This document shows positions 17,275-23,985 of a stretch of 49,639 bases of DNA, piece by piece. The position numbers and the translations under genes are program-made. The notes under the pieces were generated by a model. The model was not told the DNA's origin and did no database searches. It saw only the letters and a program-made list of their open reading frames with translations. Where the stretch lies: positions 1 to 49,639 of the forward strand of contig NZ_MKVJ01000012.1 in the NCBI RefSeq assembly GCF_001898805.1. Reading direction: 5' to 3'. Source of the stretch: Leifsonia sp. 71-9 (lineage in GTDB: Bacteria > Actinomycetota > Actinomycetes > Actinomycetales > Microbacteriaceae). Within the stretch, counting starts at the first letter, position 1. Every line of letters starts with the position of its first letter.

Positions 17275-17288
17275 CAACACCACTATTG
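17275..17288. promoter_or_regulatory. Palindrome site 3, degenerate (CAACACCACTATTG)
   Basis: Only the right half ACTATTG is intact. It has the same placement as the other sites, directly before the GGAGG of the next gene, suggesting a decayed copy. Confidence 0.45.
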
Positions 17289-17296
17289 GAGGACTC

Positions 17297-17506
17297 ATGA
17301 CCACCGAGACGCACACCACACCCGCATGCATGTTTTGTCACCGGTCGAGCGTCGTCGAGCTCACGGCCGCGGAAGCCGCCGCGCTGCGCGCGGGCGCGCT
17401 GATTCAGGACGCCGCCCCCGCGAGGCCGGCCGCGGAACGCGAGCTGATCCGAACCGGCATTCATCCGCAATGCTGGACCGACAATTTCGGCCCCGGCTTC
17501 GACTGA
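17297..17506 (+). CDS. Small cysteine-containing protein
   Basis: A 69-aa protein with a CMFCHRSS motif near the N-terminus and a His-Pro-Gln-Cys (HPQCW) pair near the C-terminus, together a plausible zinc site. The middle is Ala-rich helix. ATG 17297 follows GGAGGACTC. It is third gene in the ardC run and last before noncoding element B. No function recognised. Confidence 0.7.
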   Translation: MTTETHTTPACMFCHRSSVVELTAAEAAALRAGALIQDAAPARPAAERELIRTGIHPQCWTDNFGPGFD

Positions 17507-17519
17507 ACACCGTCCAGAG

Positions 17520-17800
17520 CGGTCGGCGCCGGACGGAGCCGGCGCCGACAACGGACGGCCGGACGGAGCCGGCCGACTGTACGGCCTTCGGCCCCTGTCT
17601 TTTGCCGGGAAGCCTGCGGCATTCTACGGTCGGCGGCCTCCGCGCAAGCTCCCTGCGGGAGCCAGCTCCGCCGAGATTTTCCGCACGCGGTCGCAAGCTC
17701 CCTTATTTCGCGCGGAAATTCTCTCCCCCGCCGCCCTGCGGGTTGCACTCCAACCGCTCTCCCTGAACGGCACTACGTGCCTTCCCGGCAAAACAACATG
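17520..17800 (+). ncRNA. Structured noncoding element B (second copy)
   Basis: Noncoding stretch with the same ordered blocks as element A: 17609-17629 identical to 15499-15519, and 17731-17751 identical to 15618-15638. The stem GAGATTTTCCGC (17673-17684) pairs with 17712-17723 with one T-T mismatch, at the same place as the C-C mismatch in A. Its 5' end has two hairpins sharing the loop sequence GACGGAGC (17522-17549 and 17557-17574). A small hairpin GGCAC-tac-GTGCC differs from A only in the loop. The element ends just before an AGGGAG-repeat leader and the 93-aa gene. Confidence 0.5.
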
Positions 17801-17820
17801 AGGGAGAGGGAGAGGGAGAG
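17801..17820 (+). repeat. AGGGAG tandem repeat acting as extended ribosome site
   Basis: About three tandem AGGGAG units sit immediately upstream of ATG 17826, giving several overlapping Shine-Dalgarno options. Slippage here could tune translation. Confidence 0.5.
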
Positions 17821-17825
17821 AAGCG

Positions 17826-18107
17826 ATGAGCACACTCATTACCAACACCAGCGACGTCACTCGATTCGCGGCGGTGTTCTCCGCCGGAGACATGGCAGGC
17901 GACCTGGGGCCGACCCTGAGCTGCGGCGAGGTCGAGGCCCTGGCGGGGATGCTTCGAGCGATCGGGGAGCCAGCCAGCGCGGACATGTGGATCGAGGCGC
18001 ACGCCGCGGGCGACGACGAAGGCGATGCCCACTACCGCTCCCCTGCGGCCGAGTACGTGGTGCCCATCGACCCGATGGAAGCCCTGCAATGTGACAGCTG
18101 CCAGTGA
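17826..18107 (+). CDS. Small protein ending in VPIDPMEALQCDSCQ
   Basis: A 93-aa protein. Residues 1-70 look like a small helical domain (SCGEVEALAGMLRAIGEPAS), and the last 18 residues end YVVPIDPMEALQCDSCQ. The same ending, YAVPVDPMDEMGCDSCQ, closes an unrelated 30-aa protein at 44541-44449, so the tail is likely a functional peptide, perhaps a metal site or targeting tag. It is preceded by structured element B and a purine-rich leader; palindrome site 4 follows 18 nt after the stop. No function recognised. Confidence 0.72.
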   Translation: MSTLITNTSDVTRFAAVFSAGDMAGDLGPTLSCGEVEALAGMLRAIGEPASADMWIEAHAAGDDEGDAHYRSPAAEYVVPIDPMEALQCDSCQ

Positions 18108-18139
18108 CTTGACCCCCAACGCCGGTAATAGTACTATTA
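18098..18139 (+). promoter_or_regulatory. Promoter with perfect palindrome site 4 over the -10
   Basis: -35 TTGACC is followed by a 17-bp spacer and -10 TACTAT. The perfect palindrome TAATAGTACTATTA (18126-18139) covers the -10. No gene begins directly downstream: GTG at 18143 gives only five codons. The 96 bp to the next palindrome may therefore be a leader or the scar of a lost gene. Confidence 0.6.
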
Positions 18140-18221
18140 GAGGTGAACGAAGGGCCATAAGTAGCCCAGTCGACATCCACCGGCACGAACCAGCAGGAAC
18201 ATAAAACAGCCCCAACGACCC

Positions 18222-18235
18222 TAACAGTACTATTA
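18222..18235. promoter_or_regulatory. Palindrome site 5 (TAACAGTACTATTA)
   Basis: A 13/14 match, 27 nt before ATG 18263. With site 4 it makes a pair on the same leader. Confidence 0.7.
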
Positions 18236-18262
18236 CCGTTAGATCACTCCATAGGAGAAGCC

Positions 18263-18499
18263 ATGTCCAAGATCATCGTCACTCGACTCGCAGACCTGCG
18301 GATCGGGGACCGCATCCTCAGCCACGGCGGCCGCATCTACCGCACGCCGCTGCGCGTCACCGACGAGCTGGGGCCGATCGAGTTCGGCTCGCCCGTGCGC
18401 GGCGTCCGCGTCGAGAACCCCAACCCGGTCAGCGGCATCGAGTGGGTGCTGTACCCGCCCCAGATGGACGGCCGAGAGATGGAGGTCGAGCGCTACTAG
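18263..18499 (+). CDS. Small hypothetical protein (beta-rich)
   Basis: A 78-aa protein, mostly predicted beta strands (LRIGDRILSHGGRIYRTPLR), ending in MDGREMEVERY. The early RIGDRIL segment resembles small SH3/PUA-like barrels, but I do not assign a family. ATG 18263 follows AGGAGAAGCC. It is flanked by palindrome sites 5 and 6, placing it in the same regulon as ardC, ssb and parA. Confidence 0.65.
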   Translation: MSKIIVTRLADLRIGDRILSHGGRIYRTPLRVTDELGPIEFGSPVRGVRVENPNPVSGIEWVLYPPQMDGREMEVERY

Positions 18500-18521
18500 G
18501 TCATTGCAACTCTATAAACCC

Positions 18522-18535
18522 CAACAGTACTGTTA
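18522..18535. promoter_or_regulatory. Palindrome site 6 (CAACAGTACTGTTA), promoter of ssb
   Basis: TACTGT within it can serve as -10, with TTGCAA as -35 at 18-bp spacing. It lies 29 nt before the ssb start. Confidence 0.65.
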
Positions 18536-18564
18536 GAGGCACCATCATTCTGGGAGGAATCGAA

Positions 18565-18951
18565 ATGAGCTACATCACTCGCACTGGAAACCTGGCCGAG
18601 ACGCCCACGCTCCGGGAGGGGGAGCACGGCCCGTACACCTACGCCCGCGTCATCGTCAGCGACCGCATCCGTCAGTCGGATGGCTCCTACAGCGACGGTC
18701 CGGCCACGGCCTACGACGTCGCCGTGAGCGGCAACCAGGCGCAGAACCTCGTGGACGCGGCCGAGGCAGGCGGAAACATCCGCGTTACCTTCTCCGGCGG
18801 CTACCGCATCACCGAGTACAAGGGCGAGCAGGGAACCCGGCTTCAGCACGAGGTCCGCGCCGACGAAATCGGTGTGAGCCTGCGCGGACAGAGCGTCACC
18901 GTCCAGCGCGCGACGGCCGCCGCCGACACCAACGACGACACCCCGTTCTGA
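18565..18951 (+). CDS. ssb: Single-stranded DNA-binding protein
   Basis: A 128-aa OB-fold SSB-like protein. It starts MSYITRTGNLAETPTL, has the typical GNLAxxPxL opening strand and AYDVAVSGNQAQNLVDAA, and ends in NDDTPF, the acidic tip that recruits partner proteins in bacterial SSBs. It is shorter than chromosomal SSB because the linker is brief. It would coat plasmid single strands during replication and after conjugative entry. GGGAGGAATCGAA precedes ATG 18565. It is controlled from palindrome site 6 and followed by a strong hairpin. Confidence 0.85.
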   Translation: MSYITRTGNLAETPTLREGEHGPYTYARVIVSDRIRQSDGSYSDGPATAYDVAVSGNQAQNLVDAAEAGGNIRVTFSGGYRITEYKGEQGTRLQHEVRADEIGVSLRGQSVTVQRATAAADTNDDTPF

Positions 18952-18960
18952 GTCGAAGCA

Positions 18961-18993
18961 GGGCCGGGGAGCTGCCCGACAGCTCCCCGGCCC
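18961..18993 (+). terminator. Strong hairpin after ssb
   Basis: GGGCCGGGGAGCTG (18961-18974) pairs perfectly with 18980-18993 across a 5-nt loop. There is only a weak T-rich tail. Confidence 0.65.
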
Positions 18994-19035
18994 TGTCACG
19001 CCACGCGCACACAACGCAGCAGCATGACGTGACGG

Positions 19036-19049
19036 TAACAGTACTATTA
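19036..19049. promoter_or_regulatory. Palindrome site 7 (TAACAGTACTATTA), upstream of parA
   Basis: A 13/14 match, 21 nt before the parA GTG. TACTAT inside it is a possible -10. It puts partition genes under the same control as ardC and ssb. Confidence 0.7.
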
Positions 19050-19070
19050 GACCCATTGGAGGTAACCAAC

Positions 19071-19868
19071 GTGACCGCTCGAATCTTCGCCCTCTGCAAC
19101 CAGAAGGGCGGCGTCGGCAAGTCCACGACCACGTTTCACCTGGCGCGCGCCGCGGTGCGTGCAGGCCGGCGCGTGCTCGCCGTCGACAACGACCCACAAG
19201 GCAACCTGACGACGATCGCCGCGGCCGAGGATGTAGGGGAGGACCAGGCCGGCCTTGCCGACGCGCTCAGCTCGCGCGCACCTGAGACCATCCGCGACGT
19301 CATCGTTCCCGGCGTCTGGCCCGGCCTCGACGTCGTGCCCACCAGTGGCGTCACGCTCGGCTACGTGCGCGACGAACTCGTGATCGCCGGAGCCGGCCGA
19401 GAAGGCCGCCTGCGCGAGGCCCTGGCCAGCGTCGTCGACGACTACGACCTGATCCTGATCGACTGCGCACCCAGCCTCGACCAGCTCACCATCAACGGCC
19501 TGACGGCCGCCGATGCCGTTGTGGTTGTCACCGAATCCAAGCTGTTCAGCGCCAACGGGCTCGGCCAGCTCCTCGACACGATCGAGAACGTCAGGGCCTA
19601 CTACAACCCCGGACTGAGCGTCGCGGGCGTCATCGTCAACAAGCACGAGGAAAAGACCGTCAGCGGCCGCACATGGCTGGACGAGCTGGGACAAGCCATC
19701 ACGGCCCGAGGGCTGCGGATGCTCTCACCCGTCGTCCCCAAGCGCGTCGTCATCTCCGACGCGGCCGAGGCCGCACGCGGCCTCGACGAGTGGGGCGGCT
19801 CCGAAGCGACAGAACTCGGAGCCATCTACGCCGACCACCTGACTGCGATCGAAGGAGCCGCATCATGA
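19071..19868 (+). CDS. parA: ParA partition ATPase
   Basis: A 265-aa protein with the deviant Walker A KGGVGKSTT (12-20), the DNDPQGN switch and LILIDCAPSLDQLTINGL, all canonical for ParA. Its small size, lacking an N-terminal HTH, is typical of type Ib partition ATPases. It drives segregation of plasmid copies on the nucleoid with the adjacent gene product. GTG 19071 is supported by TTGGAGG 8 nt upstream. Palindrome site 7 lies at its promoter, so either the regulon repressor or its own partner may regulate it. Confidence 0.92.
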   Translation: MTARIFALCNQKGGVGKSTTTFHLARAAVRAGRRVLAVDNDPQGNLTTIAAAEDVGEDQAGLADALSSRAPETIRDVIVPGVWPGLDVVPTSGVTLGYVRDELVIAGAGREGRLREALASVVDDYDLILIDCAPSLDQLTINGLTAADAVVVVTESKLFSANGLGQLLDTIENVRAYYNPGLSVAGVIVNKHEEKTVSGRTWLDELGQAITARGLRMLSPVVPKRVVISDAAEAARGLDEWGGSEATELGAIYADHLTAIEGAAS

Positions 19869-20290
19869 ACCGACCAGCACCACGCAAATCCAGCCTCGCC
19901 GGATCGAGCCCCATCACGCCGCCACCCGCGGCCGCGCCGACTGCCGTCGACGCCACCCGGTGGACGCAAGAACAGCACGAGGACGCCGACCAGGTAGAGC
20001 AGACCCGCCAGCTCCAGGCTGCCGAGCGCGCCGCGACGAAGCCCGCGCCACGCGAGCCGAAGTCACGGGCGAAGGTGTCGTTCTACCAAGACCCCGCCGA
20101 CACCGACCGCGTGCGCGGCGCGATCCTCTACACGATGACCACTGAGGGCAGCCGCAACCTCTCGCAGTTCATCCACAAGGCCGTCATGGCCGAGGTCGAG
20201 CGCCTGGAAGCCAAGTACAACAACGGGCAGCCGTTCCCGCCCGTGGGAGCCCGTGAGCTGCCCCAGGGGGCCGCTGCGGCCAACCTGTAG
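19865..20290 (+). CDS. ParA partner, ParB-like centromere-binding protein
   Basis: A 141-aa protein overlapping parA by ATGA. The N-terminal half is Pro/Ala-rich and disordered. The C-terminal half KVSFYQDPADTDRVRGAILY followed by SRNLSQFIHKAVMAEVERLE has the strand-helix-helix layout of ribbon-helix-helix partition proteins. It would bind a centromere near the operon and stimulate ParA. Assignment is by position and architecture. Confidence 0.75.
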   Translation: MNRPAPRKSSLAGSSPITPPPAAAPTAVDATRWTQEQHEDADQVEQTRQLQAAERAATKPAPREPKSRAKVSFYQDPADTDRVRGAILYTMTTEGSRNLSQFIHKAVMAEVERLEAKYNNGQPFPPVGARELPQGAAAANL

Positions 20291-20325
20291 ACCGTCCTCG
20301 AGTATCGATCCGGAAGGACCACACG

Positions 20326-21084
20326 ATGACCACCACACTGCAGGCGGTCGAGCCTGCCGAGCCCAACCCGGTAGCCGACGCGATCGCCGCACTCACCGCG
20401 GCGGCGCGTCAGACGCGCGTGCGCGGCGCCGGCACCGAGCAGGCCACCGTCGAGCCCGTCGATTTCGGAGAAATCGCCACCTACGTCCTCACGGCCGTTG
20501 CCGCCAACCTGGGCGGCGTTGAGGAGCTGTTGGCCGGCCGGCCCGGATCATGGGAAGCCGACTACGTGCGCCAGATCGTCCACAGCACCGCCGGCGACGA
20601 CGACGCCGAGCTGCTGCGCTACCGCACCGAGCCGGTGCGGCTGCCGTTCGACGCGGAGGATGTGTTCTACGACTTCGGTCTGGGCGACCTGTACGACGAC
20701 GAACGCGACGCGGCCGCAGAAGCCACGTTCACCGAGGGGATGACCGAGGAGCGGGCCGCGGCCGCGCAGCAGCTCGTCGAGGACGTCGAAGCGCTGTTCG
20801 CGCGCGACCTGGCCGCGTACGCCGAGGCGTACCTCACGGCAGCCCGCCAATACCTCACCGAACAAGGGATCACGTGCGGCGTCGAGCTGGTCACCACTCC
20901 GGTGGGTGAGATCCCAACCTGGGACGCACTCAGCGACCAGGTGCACGAGTACGCCCGCGCGAATGCGCCGCTGCCGATGACGGGGGAGGCCCCCGACTAC
21001 AGCGACGGCACGCCGGCCGACGCCCTGCGCCGTGCCGGCCTCACGTACACCGGTCGCGCACGGACGAACGGCGGCACCGCATGA
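20326..21084 (+). CDS. Hypothetical acidic protein
   Basis: A 252-aa soluble, strongly acidic protein of unknown family. It has an Ala-rich helical N-terminus, DAEDVFYDFGLGDLYDDERD in the centre, and a C-terminal helix followed by YSDGTPADALRRAGLTYTGR. GGAAGGA lies 9 nt before ATG 20326. It is separated from the partition pair by 35 nt and coupled to the next gene by ATGA, so these two probably act together. I do not recognise it. Confidence 0.7.
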   Translation: MTTTLQAVEPAEPNPVADAIAALTAAARQTRVRGAGTEQATVEPVDFGEIATYVLTAVAANLGGVEELLAGRPGSWEADYVRQIVHSTAGDDDAELLRYRTEPVRLPFDAEDVFYDFGLGDLYDDERDAAAEATFTEGMTEERAAAAQQLVEDVEALFARDLAAYAEAYLTAARQYLTEQGITCGVELVTTPVGEIPTWDALSDQVHEYARANAPLPMTGEAPDYSDGTPADALRRAGLTYTGRARTNGGTA

Positions 21085-21605
21085 CGAACTCCCGACTGGC
21101 AGAGGCCGCCCTTTCCAAGTACCGCTCTGAGCTGGCCGAGATTGAGGCCAAGCGCGCACAGGAAGCGGCCGAGCAAGAAGAACTCCGCTCCGAATGGTTG
21201 GCGCAGGAGACGAGCAAGCTCGCCCCGACGTACACCCGGCTCTTCCTGGCCAAGATGGGCTTGCCGGCGGACTCCGGATTCGCGGCCGATCTGCTCTGGT
21301 ACATGCCTCCCACCGCGACTTCCGCGGGCACGTTCGAACGGCGCGGCGACGGCACAGTGGTCATGACAGGAGGAATTTCTGGTGAAGACGTCCTCCACGC
21401 CGACATCGATGCCATCACGATCCGCGCCGCGGTCAACAACCGTTCAGAGGATGAGAACCCTCTCGAAGTCACGCTCGTCGACGACTCCGGCCTTGGCAAC
21501 CCGGAGGCCATCCCCTCCCTGTTCGCGCTCGGCCGGCTGATCACCGAAGCCCGGGAGCGGCTGGAACAACAGGCTACGGAGCGGTCGGCTGGCGACCGAG
21601 CCTGA
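21081..21605 (+). CDS. Hypothetical protein with N-terminal coiled coil
   Basis: A 174-aa protein. Residues 5-45 form a heptad-like charged helix (EIEAKRAQEAAEQEELRSEW), followed by a mixed domain and a closing helix LGRLITEARERLEQQATER. It is translationally coupled to the preceding gene (ATGA). No family recognised. It ends 10 nt from the stop of a convergent gene. Confidence 0.68.
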   Translation: MTNSRLAEAALSKYRSELAEIEAKRAQEAAEQEELRSEWLAQETSKLAPTYTRLFLAKMGLPADSGFAADLLWYMPPTATSAGTFERRGDGTVVMTGGISGEDVLHADIDAITIRAAVNNRSEDENPLEVTLVDDSGLGNPEAIPSLFALGRLITEARERLEQQATERSAGDRA

Positions 21606-21615
21606 CAAGGGACTC

Positions 21616-21942
21616 CTATCGCCGCGGGGGAATCGGCGGCCGGTCCCAACCATCCTCGATCGCGCCCCGCCACACCCATGCCGTACGCACGATGCCGTTG
21701 ACCGACGTCCAACGGACCTGAACGGCGCGATCCGTCCAGGCGATCGCCTCGCACTCTGGGCGGATCACCGTCTCCGGGAAACGCACCCACGCCCGCACCG
21801 GCCGCGGCTCCGCCGGCCGGTGAATCGGGTGGTGCTCGACGTCGAGCTCCGCATCGGTCAGACTCACCGGCTGGGCTCGGATCAGAATCTCCTCCACGCC
21901 GCGGCCGATCCCCATTTCGGGATATCGGCGGTTCGTGCTCAT
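21616..21942 (-). CDS. Hypothetical protein, divergent from a LexA-like box
   Basis: A 108-aa protein with an RPVRAWVRFPETVIRPE segment and a Trp-rich middle (VRWTSVNGIVRTAWVWRG); family unknown. The ATG is 6 nt from TCTAAT, consistent with a leaderless mRNA, and a LexA-like palindrome lies immediately upstream. It is therefore a candidate damage-inducible gene together with the divergent gene at 21987. Confidence 0.62.
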   Translation of the reverse strand: MSTNRRYPEMGIGRGVEEILIRAQPVSLTDAELDVEHHPIHRPAEPRPVRAWVRFPETVIRPECEAIAWTDRAVQVRWTSVNGIVRTAWVWRGAIEDGWDRPPIPPRR

Positions 21943-21962
21943 GCCCCCATTAGACCAGAGAT

Positions 21963-21978
21963 TCGAAAGTATGTTCGA
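21963..21978. promoter_or_regulatory. LexA-like SOS box between divergent genes
   Basis: TCGAAAGTATGTTCGA matches the actinobacterial LexA consensus TCGAAC-N4-GTTCGA with one difference. It contains TATGTT, a possible -10 for the rightward gene, and lies at -35 distance from the leftward one, so one site could repress both. Confidence 0.55.
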
Positions 21979-21986
21979 ATGGATTC

Positions 21987-22325
21987 GTGCGAACGATTCG
22001 GGTGGGGGAGAGCGACTGGCTGGTGCTCGACGACGCGATCCAACCGCGCTTCTTAATCCACCACGGGCCGGCCGTGAACAAGATCACCCGCGAAACGCTG
22101 ATGATGTACCGCGTCGACCATTGGGTCCTGAAACGTGCTGACCGGTGGCCATTGGGCTACTACGAAAGCCTCGCTGAGGCACAGGCCGCCGCCGAAGGCG
22201 AGCTAGGCACGCCGAAGTTCCTCGTCCCCATCACCGACCCGCACGGGCAGATCGTGACCCCGGAGGAACAGCGCGAGCGATGGAAGGCTGGCCTCGACCC
22301 ACGCAGCGGGACGCCGAGGCCGTGA
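21987..22325 (+). CDS. Small hypothetical protein under the LexA-like box
   Basis: A 112-aa protein starting at GTG 21987 (GTG 22002 is an alternative), with ESDWLVLDDAIQPRFLIHHG, a YYESLAEAQAAAEGEL helix and VPITDPHGQIVTPEEQRERW. The layout resembles small single-domain plasmid proteins, but no family is recognised. No Shine-Dalgarno sequence is visible, suggesting leaderless or near-leaderless translation from a promoter inside the box. It ends facing the 22329 gene with a 3-nt gap. Confidence 0.62.
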   Translation: MRTIRVGESDWLVLDDAIQPRFLIHHGPAVNKITRETLMMYRVDHWVLKRADRWPLGYYESLAEAQAAAEGELGTPKFLVPITDPHGQIVTPEEQRERWKAGLDPRSGTPRP

Positions 22326-22328
22326 AGC

Positions 22329-22601
22329 TCAGCCGGCCTGGCGACCGTCTGGATCGAAGGTCGTACCCCCGTCGTTGAGTAGCCGACTCACGTCCGCGTT
22401 GAGCGCCATTACCTGTTCCGGATCGTCCACGATCGCATCCACCATGAGTTCGAGATAGGCGTACGCCTCCGGCGGAGCCGTCGACGTCCCATTTCGCGCG
22501 AAGGCGCGCACCAGCTCGCGTATCTCGTTGAGCTGCCACTGCTGCCTGGCGATCAGCAACGCATCCCGAAGGTGAGGGTTCGCTTCTGGTTCATCGCTCA
22601 T
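22329..22601 (-). CDS. Hypothetical 90-aa helical protein
   Basis: Starts MSDEPEANPHLRDALLIARQ and is predicted mostly helical, with an acidic C-terminal half (LELMVDAIVDDPEQVMALNA). No family recognised. The start is set at ATG 22601; the frame open to 22694 overlaps the upstream gene. It lies 55 nt downstream of the membrane-protein gene in a three-gene minus-strand group led by an HTH regulator. Confidence 0.6.
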   Translation of the reverse strand: MSDEPEANPHLRDALLIARQQWQLNEIRELVRAFARNGTSTAPPEAYAYLELMVDAIVDDPEQVMALNADVSRLLNDGGTTFDPDGRQAG

Positions 22602-22656
22602 GCCATCGACACTCTCATACCCAGAGCTGACGAGCCCTCCCGCATTACCGGGCGGC

Positions 22657-22989
22657 CTACTTCCGGGACGCGACCGGTTCCATGCGGCCGACATGGTAGC
22701 CGGCCACCCAGGCGGGTGCGTCCTGGTCGCTCAGCTCTGCCGGAGCGACCACCGGTGCACCCTGCCGGGCAGCTCGTCGCCCAGCGTGGAACGGTCGAAA
22801 CGCATGCAGCCCTCCATCTGGGCGCCGACGCTCAGCGCGATCGCTCAGGACCATCCACACAACGACACCGATGCCGGCGACGATCACCACGCCGACGATG
22901 AACAGCACGGCGTTGTCCACGATGTTGGCCGCCCACTGCGGCAGGGTGGGCATGGGCCACGGGTCCGGGACCGCTGTGTACCCCCGCAT
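22657..22989 (-). CDS. Small single-pass membrane protein
   Basis: A 110-aa protein with one membrane helix (NAVLFIVGVVIVAGIGVVVW) after a short N-terminus containing two Trp-Pro pairs; the C-terminal 60 residues are basic and cytoplasmic. ATG 22989 is coupled to the stop of the HTH gene (TGATG). Function unknown; co-expression with a DNA-binding protein suggests an accessory transfer or exclusion role, which is speculative. Confidence 0.65.
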   Translation of the reverse strand: MRGYTAVPDPWPMPTLPQWAANIVDNAVLFIVGVVIVAGIGVVVWMVLSDRAERRRPDGGLHAFRPFHAGRRAARQGAPVVAPAELSDQDAPAWVAGYHVGRMEPVASRK

Positions 22990-23384
22990 CAGCGGTGACC
23001 CCACGCGGCGCGGATGCCGTCGCGCACATCGTCTGCGGCTCCCAGGGGCGCTAACGTCGCGTGCGACACCAAGGTGTCACCGTCCCGTTCAAAACGCTTG
23101 GCGATGCGTCCCACCTCGCTCTTGCTGAGCCCGGTGCTCGCGGCGACGTCGCGGACGCTGTGGCCGTCGACGAGGAGGGCGAACACCGCTTGCTCCTCCA
23201 CCTGGTCGAGCACGTGGGATGCGATGGACGCCTGCCGGCGCGCGCGGTCGATTGCGCCTTTACCGTGCTCGCCACGGCCTACTGCGAACGCGGACTGAAA
23301 AGGCCCGCGGGCGATCCGCTCCTCAGTGGTGAGCGAGTCATGCCATCTGAGCCAATCGAGGTATCCGCCGTCTTGCTGTCCCAT
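22989..23384 (-). CDS. HTH DNA-binding protein, probable autoregulator
   Basis: A 131-aa protein. The segment AVFALLVDGHSVRDVAASTG followed by LSKSEVGRIAKRF is a sigma-region-4-like helix-turn-helix. The ATG at 23384 lies inside GTCCCATGCTTGGGAC, and a second copy, GTCCCGACATTGGGAC, lies 27 bp upstream. A -10 TAGTGT sits between them, 7 nt from the ATG. Two operators bracketing a near-leaderless start strongly suggest negative autoregulation. It leads the three-gene group that continues to 22329. Confidence 0.75.
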   Translation of the reverse strand: MGQQDGGYLDWLRWHDSLTTEERIARGPFQSAFAVGRGEHGKGAIDRARRQASIASHVLDQVEEQAVFALLVDGHSVRDVAASTGLSKSEVGRIAKRFERDGDTLVSHATLAPLGAADDVRDGIRAAWGHR

Positions 23385-23420
23385 GCTTGGGACACTACAC
23401 CATCGTCCCGACATTGGGAC
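23378..23420. promoter_or_regulatory. Two GTCCC-N6-GGGAC operators around the HTH promoter
   Basis: 16-bp palindromes at 23378-23393 and 23405-23420, centre to centre 27 bp (about 2.5 helical turns). The first overlaps the start codon of the HTH gene. Confidence 0.68.
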
Positions 23421-23489
23421 AGGGGGCAGGTTCAGAAACGATCGTTAGCGCAAGCGACCCGGCGGGCCATAGCGGTGCCCGACGACCAG

Positions 23490-23516
23490 GCTGGTGCCGC
23501 CCGAGATGGCACCAGC
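23490..23516 (+). terminator. Hairpin terminator or attenuator before the secreted-protein operon
   Basis: GCTGGTGCC (23490-23498) pairs with GGCACCAGC (23508-23516), followed by TTTGATGTT on the plus strand. It insulates the island from upstream transcription or attenuates its leader. Confidence 0.6.
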
Positions 23517-23628
23517 TTTGATGTTCTCGGATGCTCGTGGAGCTCTCGCGCTTGGTACTTGCGTCCCCTAGACAGGGCGTTCTAGACTCCGGCTCAGCTT
23601 CACGTTCACTGAGGATTGGGGAGATATC

Positions 23629-23985
23629 GTGAAAAAGCGTTCAATCATTGGGGTTGCAGGTGCTGCAGCTCTTGTCGCTGCTTCTGTCATTGGATTCAGC
23701 GCACCGGCACAGGCATCCATCACTCAGTGCGGCAGTAACCGCGCGTGCGCCTGGACTGACTCCAGCTATGCCGGAGCCTTCGGATCGTGGACCAGCAGCC
23801 AGTCGTCGCTTGCGGGGTTCCACGACGTCATCTCCTCCGTCGCCAACAACCGAACTGCCTATATCGGCTGGTTCAGCGACCCCGGTTACTCGGGTTCATT
23901 GTTCCAGCAGCCCGGAGGAGCCGCGGGCTTCTTCAATTGGCCTGACTGGCGTAACGACTCGTTCGACTCCCTCTACTTCTACTGA
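23629..23985 (+). CDS. Small secreted two-repeat protein (crystallin/I36 inhibitor-like)
   Basis: A 118-aa precursor. Residues 1-29 are a Sec signal ending APAQA; the mature ~89 residues begin SITQCGSNRACAW with two Cys likely in a disulfide. Two repeats follow the beta/gamma-crystallin or peptidase-inhibitor-I36 pattern: CAWTDSSYAGAFGSW and IGWFSDPGYSGSLF, each followed by a turn. The C-terminus is aromatic (DSLYFY). GTG 23629 follows GGGGAGATATC. It heads a five-gene island with a lipoprotein, membrane-fusion protein and MacB-like transporter. It could be a secreted inhibitor or a bacteriocin; I cannot decide which. Base composition is lower in GC than the plasmid backbone. Confidence 0.75.
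   Translation: MKKRSIIGVAGAAALVAASVIGFSAPAQASITQCGSNRACAWTDSSYAGAFGSWTSSQSSLAGFHDVISSVANNRTAYIGWFSDPGYSGSLFQQPGGAAGFFNWPDWRNDSFDSLYFY

Noticed and set aside
23629-23985. Lactococcin-972-type bacteriocin assignment
   Set aside because: Size and MacB-like neighbour are similar, but the sequence follows the crystallin/I36 two-repeat pattern and lacks lactococcin 972 features.
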